DNA of 64,000 nucleotides from Enterococcus sp. MMGLQ5-1 (GCF_013155265.1 NZ_JABJXU010000010.1:1-64000), one strand, 5' to 3'. Positions 1 through 7,560 are shown, numbered from the stretch's first letter. Notes: generated from the sequence alone by a model not told the origin. Program-made: numbers and translations.

Positions 1-246
1 GTAAAACAGAAAAACGTTATCCAAAGTATGTCCCGTAAGGGTACACCTTCAGATAACGCTCCAATAGAGTCGTTTCATGCCTCACTAAAGTCAGAAACGT
101 TCTACATCTCAAAAGAGCCGATAGGCTCTAATACTAGAGTAATCGATATTGTAGAAAAATACATCTATTTTTGGAATCATAATAGAATTTTATCCAAATT
201 AGGGTATCTTTCGCCCGTTGAATACCGATCAGCAAGATTAAATTGA
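1..246 (+). CDS. IS3-family transposase (OrfB), 3' end only
   Basis: The frame is open from base 1, so this is the C-terminal part of a longer gene cut by the window edge. The residues SRKGTPSDNAPIESFHASLK, followed by a YIYFWNHNRI-type segment and a final SPVEYR motif, are the hallmark end of the DDE integrase domain of IS3-family (IS150/IS3 group) transposases; the E in 'APIESF' is the last catalytic acid of the DDE triad. The protein would cut and join the ends of its own element. The OrfA partner and the left end lie outside the window, so whether the copy is functional cannot be judged. An IS3-type OrfA remnant of a different, decayed element occurs at 21.1-21.25 kb. Confidence 0.9.
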   Translation, partial: VKQKNVIQSMSRKGTPSDNAPIESFHASLKSETFYISKEPIGSNTRVIDIVEKYIYFWNHNRILSKLGYLSPVEYRSARLN

Positions 247-453
247 GTCGCTCTTTTTATTTTGTATCAAAAAGTAGTTGCACTTCCCATGTTCAGATAA
301 AGATTCGTTTTTTTTTGTCACATTCATTCCACTCTGGATTTATCCTATAAAGGAAATACCAAATTAAATTATCTTTGTTTATTAAAACCACTTCTTAGTA
401 ACAGCTGTTTCATATTATAAATAAAAGTCACTCAATTTTATTTTAAGAGTTTT
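247..453. other. Noncoding gap, probable right end of the IS3 element
   Basis: This is about 200 bases of AT-rich sequence between the transposase stop and the end of the Thoeris TIR gene. The first 50 bases should contain the right inverted repeat of the insertion sequence, but without the left end I cannot define it. I see no clear gene and no strong terminator. Confidence 0.4.
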
Positions 454-915
454 TCATTTGTATTGCCAAATGCCCACATCTCTCTGTTTTTTGTGTTGCT
501 GAAATTTTAATGGCCAATCATTCATTGCTAAATTTATATTTTCTAATTTAAAGGGAACTTGAATAACCGGATAATCAAAAAACCAACTTTTCGGTAGAAT
601 ACCACCATCAATAACAGCTAAAATAATAGGCATGTTTAGTGATTTAGCATATTCTACTTCATATTTAACAAATTTGATATGATGATGGGTTTCTTTGCCT
701 ACTATCAAAATCATAATTTTACTTGATTGTATACGTTCTCGTAAACTTCGTTTGATAGATTCAGGTAAACTTGAATCTAGAGCACTTTTTAAATCATGAG
801 CATTATTTAATTTAAAATTAATCTTGTCATTGTTACTCCACATTTTTAGTGTATTATAATAATTCATATCATTACCCCCGTCAAAAGCAATATACGTTTT
901 TGTTTTATAAACCAT
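454..915 (-). CDS. thsB: Thoeris TIR-domain protein ThsB (short TIR, DUF1863-like)
   Basis: This 153-residue protein is a stand-alone TIR-like domain. It begins with the ThsB signature KTYIAFDGGND, continues with a W-containing helix and the FKLNNAHD segment, and has the core strand IMILIVGKET followed by YEVEYAKSLNMPII; Glu86 in 'YEVEYA' is in the position of the catalytic glutamate of ThsB. In characterised Thoeris systems ThsB senses phage infection and converts NAD+ into a signalling nucleotide that switches on ThsA. The start codon overlaps the end of the upstream macro-domain gene by 11 bases, so the two are translationally coupled. In type II Thoeris the signal is reported as histidine-ADP-ribose. 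That this copy makes that product is inference from the type of its partner. Confidence 0.87.
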   Translation of the reverse strand: MVYKTKTYIAFDGGNDMNYYNTLKMWSNNDKINFKLNNAHDLKSALDSSLPESIKRSLRERIQSSKIMILIVGKETHHHIKFVKYEVEYAKSLNMPIILAVIDGGILPKSWFFDYPVIQVPFKLENINLAMNDWPLKFQQHKKQRDVGIWQYK

Positions 916-1762
916 CTTTTTCTATCTCCTTTAATTTGTATAAATTATACATGTCTGATTTATTTTCAAATACAACTATCTTAATTCTACTTGGATATGC
1001 AATTTTTATACGACTAATTTTAAATGTCCAAATGATAATTTCTAGTAATTCCTGAGCTGATGCATTAGCATAACCATCAGTAAAACGTAAAATACCAGAT
1101 CCAAACACTGGAATTACTACACTCTGATTATTGTACAAACGGTCTACTTCCCCCCAAAATGTCAATAAAAATCCAATATATTCACGCATTGTTATATTGG
1201 CATTATTTTTTTTATCAAACTTGGAACCTGCAACTGCTAAATAATTATCTGATAAGTGAACTAGAGAACCTAGTCTATATTGTTTTTTCTTCCCATATTT
1301 TCGATTATGATTTGTTCTTATTAACATTTCTGAATTTAGATGTTCATCATTATCAATTATCTCATTAAACAGAGATATTTTATTTTTATTTTTTTTAATA
1401 AATTTTCCATTAATCGTGGTTGGAGAAATTAATTGTGGATTATCACGTATTTCAGTATCAAAATATTCATTAAAAGTAATAATTTTCAAATCTTCATCTT
1501 CAGATTGAAAAATATCGCCAAAATATATGTCTACACTTGATTCTCCAAAGTGTAATGTTATTTTTTTTTGTTGATTTGCGATTCTCCATACATTAACATA
1601 ATATATAATCAGAATAATTACAGTTATCAAGAGAGCAACAATTTTATATTTTTTAGGAATATCCCAAAAAAGTAGTATGAACGAAATTGTCCCACCAACT
1701 CCAGAAAATACTTGCCAAAATTTTTTTAAAAGTCTTTTATCAAAAAAAGATACTTTATTCAT
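905..1762 (-). CDS. thsA: Thoeris effector ThsA, type II (two TM helices plus macro domain)
   Basis: This 285-residue protein has two hydrophobic helices near the N terminus (about residues 15-35 and 40-60) and then a cytosolic domain of roughly 200 residues. The latter contains VIPVFGSGILRF, a glycine-rich ligand loop typical of macro domains, and flanking segments such as HLSDNYLAVAGSKFD that match the TM-macro ThsA group. In type II Thoeris this protein sits in the membrane, binds the ADP-ribose-based signal made by ThsB through the macro domain, and is thought to damage the membrane and stop infection. It differs from type I ThsA, which has SIR2 and SLOG domains; neither is visible here. 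It is followed directly by thsB with an 11-base overlap. The ATG has weak SD-like purines upstream ('aaggaatga'). Confidence 0.87.
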   Translation of the reverse strand: MNKVSFFDKRLLKKFWQVFSGVGGTISFILLFWDIPKKYKIVALLITVIILIIYYVNVWRIANQQKKITLHFGESSVDIYFGDIFQSEDEDLKIITFNEYFDTEIRDNPQLISPTTINGKFIKKNKNKISLFNEIIDNDEHLNSEMLIRTNHNRKYGKKKQYRLGSLVHLSDNYLAVAGSKFDKKNNANITMREYIGFLLTFWGEVDRLYNNQSVVIPVFGSGILRFTDGYANASAQELLEIIIWTFKISRIKIAYPSRIKIVVFENKSDMYNLYKLKEIEKDGL

Positions 1763-1973
1763 AATCGCATCATTCCTTATTAATGTTATAAAAAATTAAT
1801 TTTTTTATTAATTTTAAGTACAGCTATATGTGGTATGTTTCTTTCATTATCTACTGTTTATAAAATTAATTGTTGAGAAGAATTGATAACTATATAAGTT
1901 ATTTAAATAGAACATAAGTTATATGCTTAAATTTGTTAATTTATAACTAATATTTATTATTAGTGATGATAAA
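1763..1973. other. AT-rich noncoding gap inside the defence locus
   Basis: These 211 bases are strongly AT-rich, lack an open frame and lie between thsA and the second TIR gene, both read leftward. A separate promoter for thsA/thsB could sit here, but I see no clear -35/-10 pair. Confidence 0.35.
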
Positions 1974-2888
1974 TTAAGATTTAAATTTATCAATAATTTC
2001 ATTTAAAACTACTAATTTAACGGCATATCTAGTTGCAATATTTGTAAGCGATTTACGCATTGATTTGGTACTTATAGAAGCTTCTGAATCATTTTTTAAA
2101 AGTTCTACAAGTTCGTAAATAATTATATCTTTATTTTTTTTACCTTTGTCTAAATCTACAGTGTCTATAATAGCAGATACCTTATCTTTTATTTCGTTAG
2201 AAGAAATATAGGTAGTTTCTTCAGATCTTGTTTTCATGACGGATTGTTTATTTTGTTGTAATTGTCTAACAATCTGTAAAATTTCAGATGTCTGTGTTGA
2301 TTGATCCATAAGTAAATTAGCATCTGAAATTTGAGTATCACTGACGGTGTCATCTATTTTCTCAATTTCTTTTAGTTCAGAATTCATTTCATTCCATAAC
2401 CTATTAAAGTTACGTTCTAAAGTAGCTTTCTCTATTCTATCTGAATTTTCTTGTAAATTATTAATATCATATATTGTCTTTAGGATCTCTTCTTTATTGA
2501 TTTCTCTTGCTTGATAGCTAGACAACGGTTCACTTAAATTACTTAAAGACAGATTGTATAAAAAAGGTTGAATTCTATCATTTACCATAGCTTTACTTAA
2601 AGCACCCGCTTCAAAATATAACCATTTAGAATTCAAATTGGCTTCTGTTAAAAATATAATGCTGAAATTACGGTCTTCCAAACCTTTTTCTAAATTTTCT
2701 CGCCATCGATTCCCTCCAGCAATGTCTAATGATAAGTAAATATTAGCCTTCGGGAAAAGGTCGTTAATATATGTTTTAAAAATTCGAGCTAATTCTTTAC
2801 TTCTTAAACCCGACCAACTTAAAAAAATTCTTACTGGAGAGAAGTCAAGCCCTATGTTAGAAATAGTTGAAGGTCCTGCAGCAACCAT
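1974..2888 (-). CDS. TIR-domain protein with long C-terminal extension
   Basis: The protein has 304 residues. Residues about 18-150 form a TIR domain: the first strand 'VRIFLSWSG', the BB-loop region around LDIAGGNRW, and the diagnostic 'WLYFEAGALSK', whose Glu93 matches the catalytic glutamate of NADase TIR domains. The remaining 130-150 residues are polar and helical, with a glutamine-rich stretch near residue 205 that could be a coiled coil, and have no motif I recognise. It lies just upstream of the Thoeris pair on the same strand and could be an extra ThsB-type sensor, since Thoeris loci often carry several TIR genes. It could also be an independent TIR effector. The start is supported by an AACGAGG Shine-Dalgarno eight bases upstream. 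Confidence 0.8.
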   Translation of the reverse strand: MVAAGPSTISNIGLDFSPVRIFLSWSGLRSKELARIFKTYINDLFPKANIYLSLDIAGGNRWRENLEKGLEDRNFSIIFLTEANLNSKWLYFEAGALSKAMVNDRIQPFLYNLSLSNLSEPLSSYQAREINKEEILKTIYDINNLQENSDRIEKATLERNFNRLWNEMNSELKEIEKIDDTVSDTQISDANLLMDQSTQTSEILQIVRQLQQNKQSVMKTRSEETTYISSNEIKDKVSAIIDTVDLDKGKKNKDIIIYELVELLKNDSEASISTKSMRKSLTNIATRYAVKLVVLNEIIDKFKS

Positions 2889-3025
2889 AAAAAAACCTCG
2901 TTTCTATTATAATTATTGTAATTAAACATTTTAATTTAATTATAACAAAAAAAAAAAAAATGAAAATATAAAAATATAATCAATTTTTTTATCTGGTGGT
3001 AAACAATCACGAGGAGGAATTCATC

Positions 3026-3127
3026 ATGACCACTATTGACCAAATCATTTTAATTCTGCTTTTATGTTGTTTTATACTATTAATAGCATCATTCATTACT
3101 AAAAATAAGAGGTGGGCTATTTATTAA
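3026..3127 (+). CDS. Small hydrophobic peptide, possible type I toxin (holin-like)
   Basis: A 33-residue ORF starts at an ATG preceded by a strong GAGGAGG site. The peptide is a single hydrophobic helix (MTTIDQIILILLLCCF...) followed by a short basic tail. This layout, N-terminal MT-x-(Y/I/F)-(E/D/Q), one membrane span and lysine-rich end, is shared with the two holin-like toxins found at 3.77 and 19.66 kb and with the TxpA/BsrG group. No convergent antisense RNA is obvious next to it, so the toxin assignment is tentative. Confidence 0.5.
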   Translation: MTTIDQIILILLLCCFILLIASFITKNKRWAIY

Positions 3128-3326
3128 TGATTATACTGATTTATTTGATAGAAGTTCAAATAGAGAAAATGAAAAAGAAAGAGGAAATAGTTATGCGGGC
3201 TTTGTTTTTAAATGGATTGGATACATTGCAGGAGTACTTTTTCTTTTTTCAAGCTCTAAAATAATTATTTTTATTGGTGTGATTCTTATTCTAATATTGT
3301 TTATTCATGATAAGAAATTAAGTTAA
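3123..3326 (+). other. Possible small membrane protein without a standard start
   Basis: A frame of 67 codons follows the 33-residue peptide. It encodes a charged N-terminal part (DRSSNRENEKERG) and two hydrophobic segments (FVFKWIGYIAGVLFLF and IIIFIGVILILILFI). No ATG, GTG or TTG is available in the right place; an ATT at 3123 sits eight bases after GAGGTGG and could serve. Codon pattern and composition look coding, but it may be the 3' remnant of a longer membrane-protein gene. Confidence 0.35.
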
Positions 3327-3400
3327 ATCTATAATTTCATCAGTAATGTTTAATAATTTTTCATCATGTGTAACAATATGTATTATTTGGACTTGTATAC
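3318..3400 (-). pseudogene. Relic of an ABC-transporter ATPase 3' end
   Basis: On the minus strand about 26 codons read VQIIHIVTHDEKLLNITDEI before a stop. 'VTHDEKLL' is the H-loop region close to the C terminus of antimicrobial-peptide or MacB-type ABC ATPases. Nothing of the rest of the domain is present nearby, so this is at most a scrap left by deletion. Confidence 0.45.
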
Positions 3401-3423
3401 TGCGGGTATAAGAGTAATAATAA

Positions 3424-3492
3424 AAGCTTCCGAATAGTAACAAATATGTTGCATTAATACTTTTCAAACGCTCAGAAGGCTTTTTTTTTAGT
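3424..3492 (+). terminator. Rho-independent terminator
   Basis: The segments AAAGCTTCCGA and TCAGAAGGCTTT can pair across a loop of about 45 bases and are followed by eight T residues. It would end transcripts coming from the small peptide region at 3.0-3.3 kb. Confidence 0.5.
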
Positions 3493-3643
3493 TAAATTAT
3501 GTGTTCAACAAATTTTCTGCAAAAATATAATTCATTATTACCCTTTAAAATGATGTTGAGTTCAATTTTTTTATTTAGTATGTTATATCATGAATATTAT
3601 AATGATTGGTTAATGCAAGTTATAGCACCTCAAGTTAGTAATA

Positions 3644-3797
3644 TTGATAAAAAATTTTTTAGGTGTTATAATGACAATAGAAAAGAGGAGTACGCTAATA
3701 CTCCCATTAGTAGTCCGTTTAAAGCGGTAGCTAATAAATAGTTTAAAGTAAAACCATCAATCTGGCTAAAGATTTATGACGGTTTTACTTTTTTTAT
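3644..3797 (+). ncRNA. Antisense antitoxin RNA of type I toxin-antitoxin cassette A, with promoter and terminator
   Basis: A consensus promoter is visible: TTGATA at 3644-3649, a 17-base spacer and TATAAT at 3667-3672, so the RNA should start near 3679. It begins with a GGAGTACGCTAATACTCC hairpin, has a second hairpin CCGTTTAAAGCGG, and ends at a hairpin with arms AGTAAAACC/GGTTTTACT followed by a T run (about 3749-3797). The terminator is shared with the convergent toxin gene on the other strand, so the 3' ends of the two RNAs are complementary. This is the layout of Fst/TxpA-like type I systems, in which base pairing blocks toxin translation. The same RNA, with matching first hairpin, is found at 19.5 kb. 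Confidence 0.75.
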
Positions 3798-3867
3798 TTT
3801 TATCACTGATTTTAATAATTAATGTCGCAAAAGCTAATCCAAACATTAATGATTCAAATACAGTCAA
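3766..3867 (-). CDS. Holin-like type I toxin peptide, copy A
   Basis: The 33-residue peptide starts at TTG, preceded by AGAAAGGAA, and reads (M)TVFESLMFGLAFATLIIKIS then DKNKKSKTVINL. The pattern T-V-(Y/F)-(E/Q)-(S/A)-L-x-x-M/F, one membrane helix and a lysine-rich tail is that of the TxpA/BsrG-type and 'putative holin-like toxin' peptides, which insert into the membrane and kill or arrest the cell. Its stop lies within the shared bidirectional terminator, and a consensus-promoter antisense RNA converges on it. A -10 box (TATAAT, read leftward) is present near 3970. The gene is below the size limit of normal gene callers. Confidence 0.75.
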   Translation of the reverse strand: MTVFESLMFGLAFATLIIKISDKNKKSKTVINL

Positions 3868-3995
3868 TGCTATTCCTTTCTAGGGAAAAAGCAAACAAGA
3901 AAAATCATAGGCATTCCCCCCTTTATAGAGAAATTGCCACCGCCATAAACTTACTACAAAAATTATTATATCATTAATTGAATCAGATTAAGTCA

Positions 3996-4190
3996 TCAAT
4001 CGTACATTTTTAATGCTTTTGCCAAGACCGCATACTCATATGTTTTACGAGATTTTGAACAAGGAGTTGTTACATTTTCGATATAGTTTATTGTTAGCTT
4101 CATGTGGTCTGCACAACCAGTCATTATGCGGATCACAGATTTTTGGGCTAATTCTTCAATTGATAAACCTATTTGCTTTCTCTTTTTTTA
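3996..4190 (-). pseudogene. XRE-family regulator relic next to toxin cassette A
   Basis: Read leftward, the frame gives KQIGLSIEELAQKS, then GCADHMKLTINYIEN and SRKTYEYAVLAKALK before a stop: an XRE/Cro-type helix-turn-helix domain of about 65 residues. An in-frame TAA lies just upstream of the KQIG segment in an A-rich run, so the N terminus is lost by frameshift. A sequence-related copy, with a different disabling stop, sits next to toxin cassette B at 19.86-20.1 kb. Its position upstream of the toxin suggests that the regulator and toxin-antitoxin pair moved as one unit. Confidence 0.6.
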
Positions 4191-4201
4191 TAATTTTGAA
4201 T

Positions 4202-4462
4202 GTATCTGATTTTGCAGCTCTCGCAAAACAATATAATTGTGACTATCGAACAGTAAAACGATATTATGATGTAGGTATGGCCGATAATTTAGATCAGTTT
4301 AGAGAAAGAAGAACTACCGTTCCTCCGCTGCTTCTCGGATTTGGGAACAAAAAACTAATAAATGCACTACTGGACCGATTGGTCCACCATTCTAAAATTA
4401 TTCAAATTACTGGTCCTTCATACAGAATGAAGAGTTACAGTGAGAATAAAGAAACTAAATAA
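4202..4462 (+). pseudogene. IS21-type element relic: IstA start joined to IstB end
   Basis: The frame begins with VSDFAALAKQYNCDYRTVKR, a helix-turn-helix like that at the start of IS21 IstA transposases, and after about 55 codons switches to NALLDRLVHHSKIIQITG followed by PSYRMKS, the conserved C terminus of the IstB ATPase helper. Everything between, the IstA catalytic core and the IstB Walker motifs, is missing. The reading frame is kept across the junction, so this is a clean internal deletion of an IS21-family element. It cannot transpose by itself. The assignment of the IstB end is firm; the IstA end is likely. Confidence 0.65.
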
Positions 4463-4493
4463 TTAATTATTTCAATGGCCTAAAACCAACATT

Positions 4494-4672
4494 TTATTGT
4501 GGCCCTTGATAACCGATCAACTTTTTGACTTTCTTGTATATTTTTCGAATCGTTTTCATGCCTTTAATCGTGGTTTCTTATCTGTTACGGTATCTAAAAT
4601 TATAGCGAAGATAATAGTCACAGAGACGATAATCGCATCTTTTTAAAATTGTTTCCCTTTTAAATGGTCCAT
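4494..4672 (-). pseudogene. IS6/IS1216-type transposase relic (internal deletion)
   Basis: Read leftward, an ATG is followed by MDHLKGKQF, then in shifted frames KDAIIV and YYLRYN, which match the N terminus of IS6-family (IS1216-like) transposases (MxHFKGKQFKKDVIIVAVGYYLRYN). It then jumps directly to TTIKGMKTIRKIYKK, the conserved C terminus of the same protein. The catalytic core of about 150 residues is deleted and there is an in-frame stop early on. It lies beside the IS21 relic, which shows the same kind of internal deletion. Confidence 0.7.
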
Positions 4673-4724
4673 ATTCGTTCCTCCATGCTATCTTTTTCTA
4701 TCATTTTAACCTAAAATAAGTTTG

Positions 4725-4752
4725 TCGGAAAATTTTGCAACAGAATCTTCAG
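4725..4752 (-). repeat. Terminal inverted repeat of the IS6-type relic
   Basis: On the minus strand the sequence reads GATTCTGTTGCAAAATTTTC, close to the GGTTCTGTTGCAAAGTTT terminal repeat of IS6/IS1216 elements. It lies about 55 bases upstream of the relic transposase start, the normal distance. I do not find the opposite end. Confidence 0.65.
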
Positions 4753-4965
4753 TCTGAAGCATAGGAGGAAAAACTATTTATAATCAATATCGATTATGTA
4801 CTCCACATAAAATGAGTATTTCTAGTTTTTTATCTGTAGGTAATATTATTCTATTAATATTTCTAATTCATTAATGGAATAGCCATAATCAGTATTTTAA
4901 TTTTATTATTTTTGAAATTTGTACCATCTCTCACAGTAAAATTAAGTGCAGAAAGAAGTGAGCAT

Positions 4966-7419
4966 ATGAGGAGAAAAGATGAAATTATCTTATTTTTGAA
5001 AAAAAAAAGAAAAGAATCTTTAAATAACCAATCTGATTTTAAAATTACAACTCTAGATATTAGTAATTATCTATCTATTAGTCGAACGGCAGCTAGTAGA
5101 GAATTAAATAATTTAGTTCGAGACCAAATTTTAGGTAAAGAAAAAGGAAAACCTGTTAAATATTTTTATTTGGATACTGATTCAAAAAATACATTAATAA
5201 GTTTTAAAAATGAAAAACAGAATAAAAGTCTTATGAAAATGGAAGAAAAGGGAGCTTTTTCTAATTTTATTGGTACAAAAGGAAGTATGGCAGTTCATAT
5301 GAATCTTGCTAAGGCTGCTATCATGTACCCGCCGAATGGACTTCATACAATTATTTTGGGTTCTACAGGTGTTGGGAAAACAACCTTTGCAAAAATCATG
5401 TTTCGGTATGGTCAAGAAATAGGGCGCTTTAATAACAAAAGTCCATTCATTCATTTTAATTGTTCAGATTATTCCAATAACCCGCAATTATTATTATCGG
5501 TTTTATTTGGATATGTAAAAGGAGCATTTACAGGCGCTGACACAGATAAATTTGGATTAATTGAACAAGTAAATCACGGCGTTCTTTTTTTAGATGAAAT
5601 TCATCGTTTACCTCCAGAAGGACAAGAGATGCTATTTACGATTATTGATACGCGGAAATATCGTAGAATGGGTGAAACAAAAAATGTTAATAGAGATGTG
5701 GACATACTTATAATTTGTGCAACAACTGAAAATATAGAGAGTTCTGTTCTTCAAACTTTTAAACGAAGATTTCCGATGGTACTTACGCTGCCTGATTTGA
5801 AAGACAGAAGTACGCAAGAACGTTTGAATCTAATCGATCATTTTTTTTGTTTAGAATCTCAAAAAATTAATCTTGAAATTTTAGTTAAAGCTAATATATT
5901 GGAGTATCTATCAACTTATAATTGTTCTGGCAACATTGGACAACTAAAAAATGATGTTCAAATTTTCTGTGCTAAAGAGTTTGCTAAAGCAATGCTTGAA
6001 AAACAAGAACGAATTGAAATTTATGATGAAAATACAGAGATGAAAAAAGTTTTACAAGAAAATAAATTAGCTAATAAAAAACAGTTTTTTAGAGATAGTG
6101 TCTATTATCATGGTCAAAAAAAACAGAAACAAAGAATTAACTATGAAGTTAGTAATGATAATGAAAGTTCTTTTTACAAGGTAATTTTAGAAAAATATTC
6201 TAATCTTTTAAGAGAAGGTCGTTCTATGAAAGAAATTCAGACCAAGATTAATTATTTTTTAGATGATTTTTTTTCTGTTGATTTAAAAAATGATATTATT
6301 GAAAATCCTAGAAATAAAGGAATTGAAAAACTTGTTTCTAAGGAAATATTAGTTATTGTAGATAAAATTATTCAAGAAATATCTAATGATTTAGATATTG
6401 TGTGTGATCGTCATGTTGTTTATAATTTAGCACTTCATATTGAGGCATTAGTACTGAAACTACAAACGAGTACGATTCCCTACCGAGTTAATAAAGTTAT
6501 TGAAAAGGTATCCGATTCACCGTTAAGAAAGTATGCCGATAAACTGATTGTTGAAGTAAATAATAAAATGAATGTTTTAATTTCATCAGAAGAGCAAGAT
6601 ATTATTGAATTATTTTTAGATACGATATATAAAGATGTACGCAAGAATCCAATTGGCATTTTAATATTGATGCATGGTATCGGTGTGGCAACAAATTTGG
6701 CGAAAATGGTAAATGATTTACTAGGAATTAATCATGCGGTGGGTGTGGATATGCCCTTGGATGAATCTGTTGAAAATGTTTATAAAAAAGTGGTAGAGAT
6801 GGTTAAATTAATAGATCAAGGCTCTGGGGTACTACTATTGGTTGATATGGGGTCACTGGTAACTTTTCCATCAAAGTTAATTAAGGATACAGGTATTGAT
6901 ACAATGGTTGTTGATAATGTAACTTCACCGATTATTATCGATGCTACTAGAAAAGCCCTATTTGCCAATTTGAACCTAAATCAGTTAATCAGTGAATTAT
7001 TGGAAGAGGTTAATTACTATACTACTAATCGAAAAAATACGAATATATTTGATTATTCTAGTCGTAGATTAATCAAAAATAAAGATCATTTATTTTATCA
7101 TTCTTTAGAGAAAAGTGTTATTTTTTTAAATGTTTATGGTGCGACGGAACTTTTGGATGAGATACTTATCTCGTTATCCAAACAAATTAAATTCGAGATT
7201 ATTGATACATTAGTTATTAAGTTTTATTTTCATTGCTTGGGAATGATTGAGCGAGCAATTAGAAAAGAAACTTTACAGTTTGAGGTATCAGAAAATATAA
7301 AGGATGAGCTATATCATATTATTGCTAAAGAGTTGAACATATTGGAAAGGACATATGGTACAGAGTTCTCGGCCAGTGAGATTTTGTATGTTACGAAAAT
7401 TATTCGTACTTTTATTTGA
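4966..7419 (+). CDS. levR: LevR-type sigma-54-dependent PTS regulator
   Basis: The protein has 817 residues from the ATG at 4966 (a longer frame upstream lacks a ribosome site; GAAGTGAG precedes this ATG). An N-terminal helix-turn-helix (about 20-75, with LSISRTAASRELNNL) is followed by an AAA+ sigma-54 activator domain: Walker A GSTGVGKTT near residue 131, the sigma-54 contact loop GAFTGA near 186 and Walker B LFLDEIHR near 208. Then come a PTS regulation domain (about 400-510), a mannose-type EIIA-like domain with ILMHGIG near 568, and a C-terminal second PRD. LevR proteins activate sigma-54 transcription of mannose-family PTS operons and are switched by PTS phosphorylation. The target operon follows directly, with a matching -24/-12 promoter. 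Confidence 0.93.
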   Translation: MRRKDEIILFLKKKRKESLNNQSDFKITTLDISNYLSISRTAASRELNNLVRDQILGKEKGKPVKYFYLDTDSKNTLISFKNEKQNKSLMKMEEKGAFSNFIGTKGSMAVHMNLAKAAIMYPPNGLHTIILGSTGVGKTTFAKIMFRYGQEIGRFNNKSPFIHFNCSDYSNNPQLLLSVLFGYVKGAFTGADTDKFGLIEQVNHGVLFLDEIHRLPPEGQEMLFTIIDTRKYRRMGETKNVNRDVDILIICATTENIESSVLQTFKRRFPMVLTLPDLKDRSTQERLNLIDHFFCLESQKINLEILVKANILEYLSTYNCSGNIGQLKNDVQIFCAKEFAKAMLEKQERIEIYDENTEMKKVLQENKLANKKQFFRDSVYYHGQKKQKQRINYEVSNDNESSFYKVILEKYSNLLREGRSMKEIQTKINYFLDDFFSVDLKNDIIENPRNKGIEKLVSKEILVIVDKIIQEISNDLDIVCDRHVVYNLALHIEALVLKLQTSTIPYRVNKVIEKVSDSPLRKYADKLIVEVNNKMNVLISSEEQDIIELFLDTIYKDVRKNPIGILILMHGIGVATNLAKMVNDLLGINHAVGVDMPLDESVENVYKKVVEMVKLIDQGSGVLLLVDMGSLVTFPSKLIKDTGIDTMVVDNVTSPIIIDATRKALFANLNLNQLISELLEEVNYYTTNRKNTNIFDYSSRRLIKNKDHLFYHSLEKSVIFLNVYGATELLDEILISLSKQIKFEIIDTLVIKFYFHCLGMIERAIRKETLQFEVSENIKDELYHIIAKELNILERTYGTEFSASEILYVTKIIRTFI

Positions 7420-7449
7420 TATCTGTCACACATTATGTGTGACAGATAT
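7419..7449. terminator. Perfect hairpin behind levR, probable terminator
   Basis: Two 15-base arms (ATATCTGTCACACAT and its complement) flank one central T and are followed by a T run. It overlaps the levR stop codon. It should end the levR message. The arms contain ACACAT/ATGTGT, also present in the inverted repeat downstream, so a role as regulator site is possible too. Confidence 0.7.
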
Positions 7450-7454
7450 TTTTT

Positions 7455-7553
7455 ATGCACACATGTTAAAAGTGTTAATGTGTGCATTATATTGTCACAG
7501 ATAATGACAACTTTTTTGAAAAACGCTTTCTGTAAGTGAAGAAATGTGTGCAT
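7455..7553. promoter_or_regulatory. Probable LevR enhancer sites
   Basis: A 10-base inverted repeat, ATGCACACAT at 7455-7464 and ATGTGTGCAT at 7478-7487, lies 74-106 bases upstream of the sigma-54 promoter, the normal place for an activator site. A third exact copy of ATGTGTGCAT is at 7544-7553, eight bases before the -24 box. Between them is a shorter inverted repeat TTGTCA/TGACAA (7492-7510). Binding by LevR is inference from position. Confidence 0.6.
7518..7531. promoter_or_regulatory. Possible cre site (catabolite repression)
   Basis: The sequence GAAAAACGCTTTCT fits the CcpA cre consensus TGWAARCGYTWNCW at 12 of 14 positions, including the whole centre. It lies between the enhancer and the sigma-54 promoter. 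This would allow repression of the sugar operon when glucose is present. Confidence 0.45.
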
Positions 7554-7560
7554 AAAATAA

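Noticed and set aside
454-1762. Type I Thoeris (SIR2-SLOG effector)
   Set aside because: The effector has two membrane helices and a macro-like domain; no SIR2 or SLOG motif is present.
3499-3741. Open frame of 80 codons
   Set aside because: It runs through the promoter and hairpins of the antitoxin RNA and has no ribosome site or protein-like composition.
4013-4201. First part of a 149-codon rightward frame
   Set aside because: This part is antisense to an XRE relic; only the later part (from 4202) has transposase-derived sequence.
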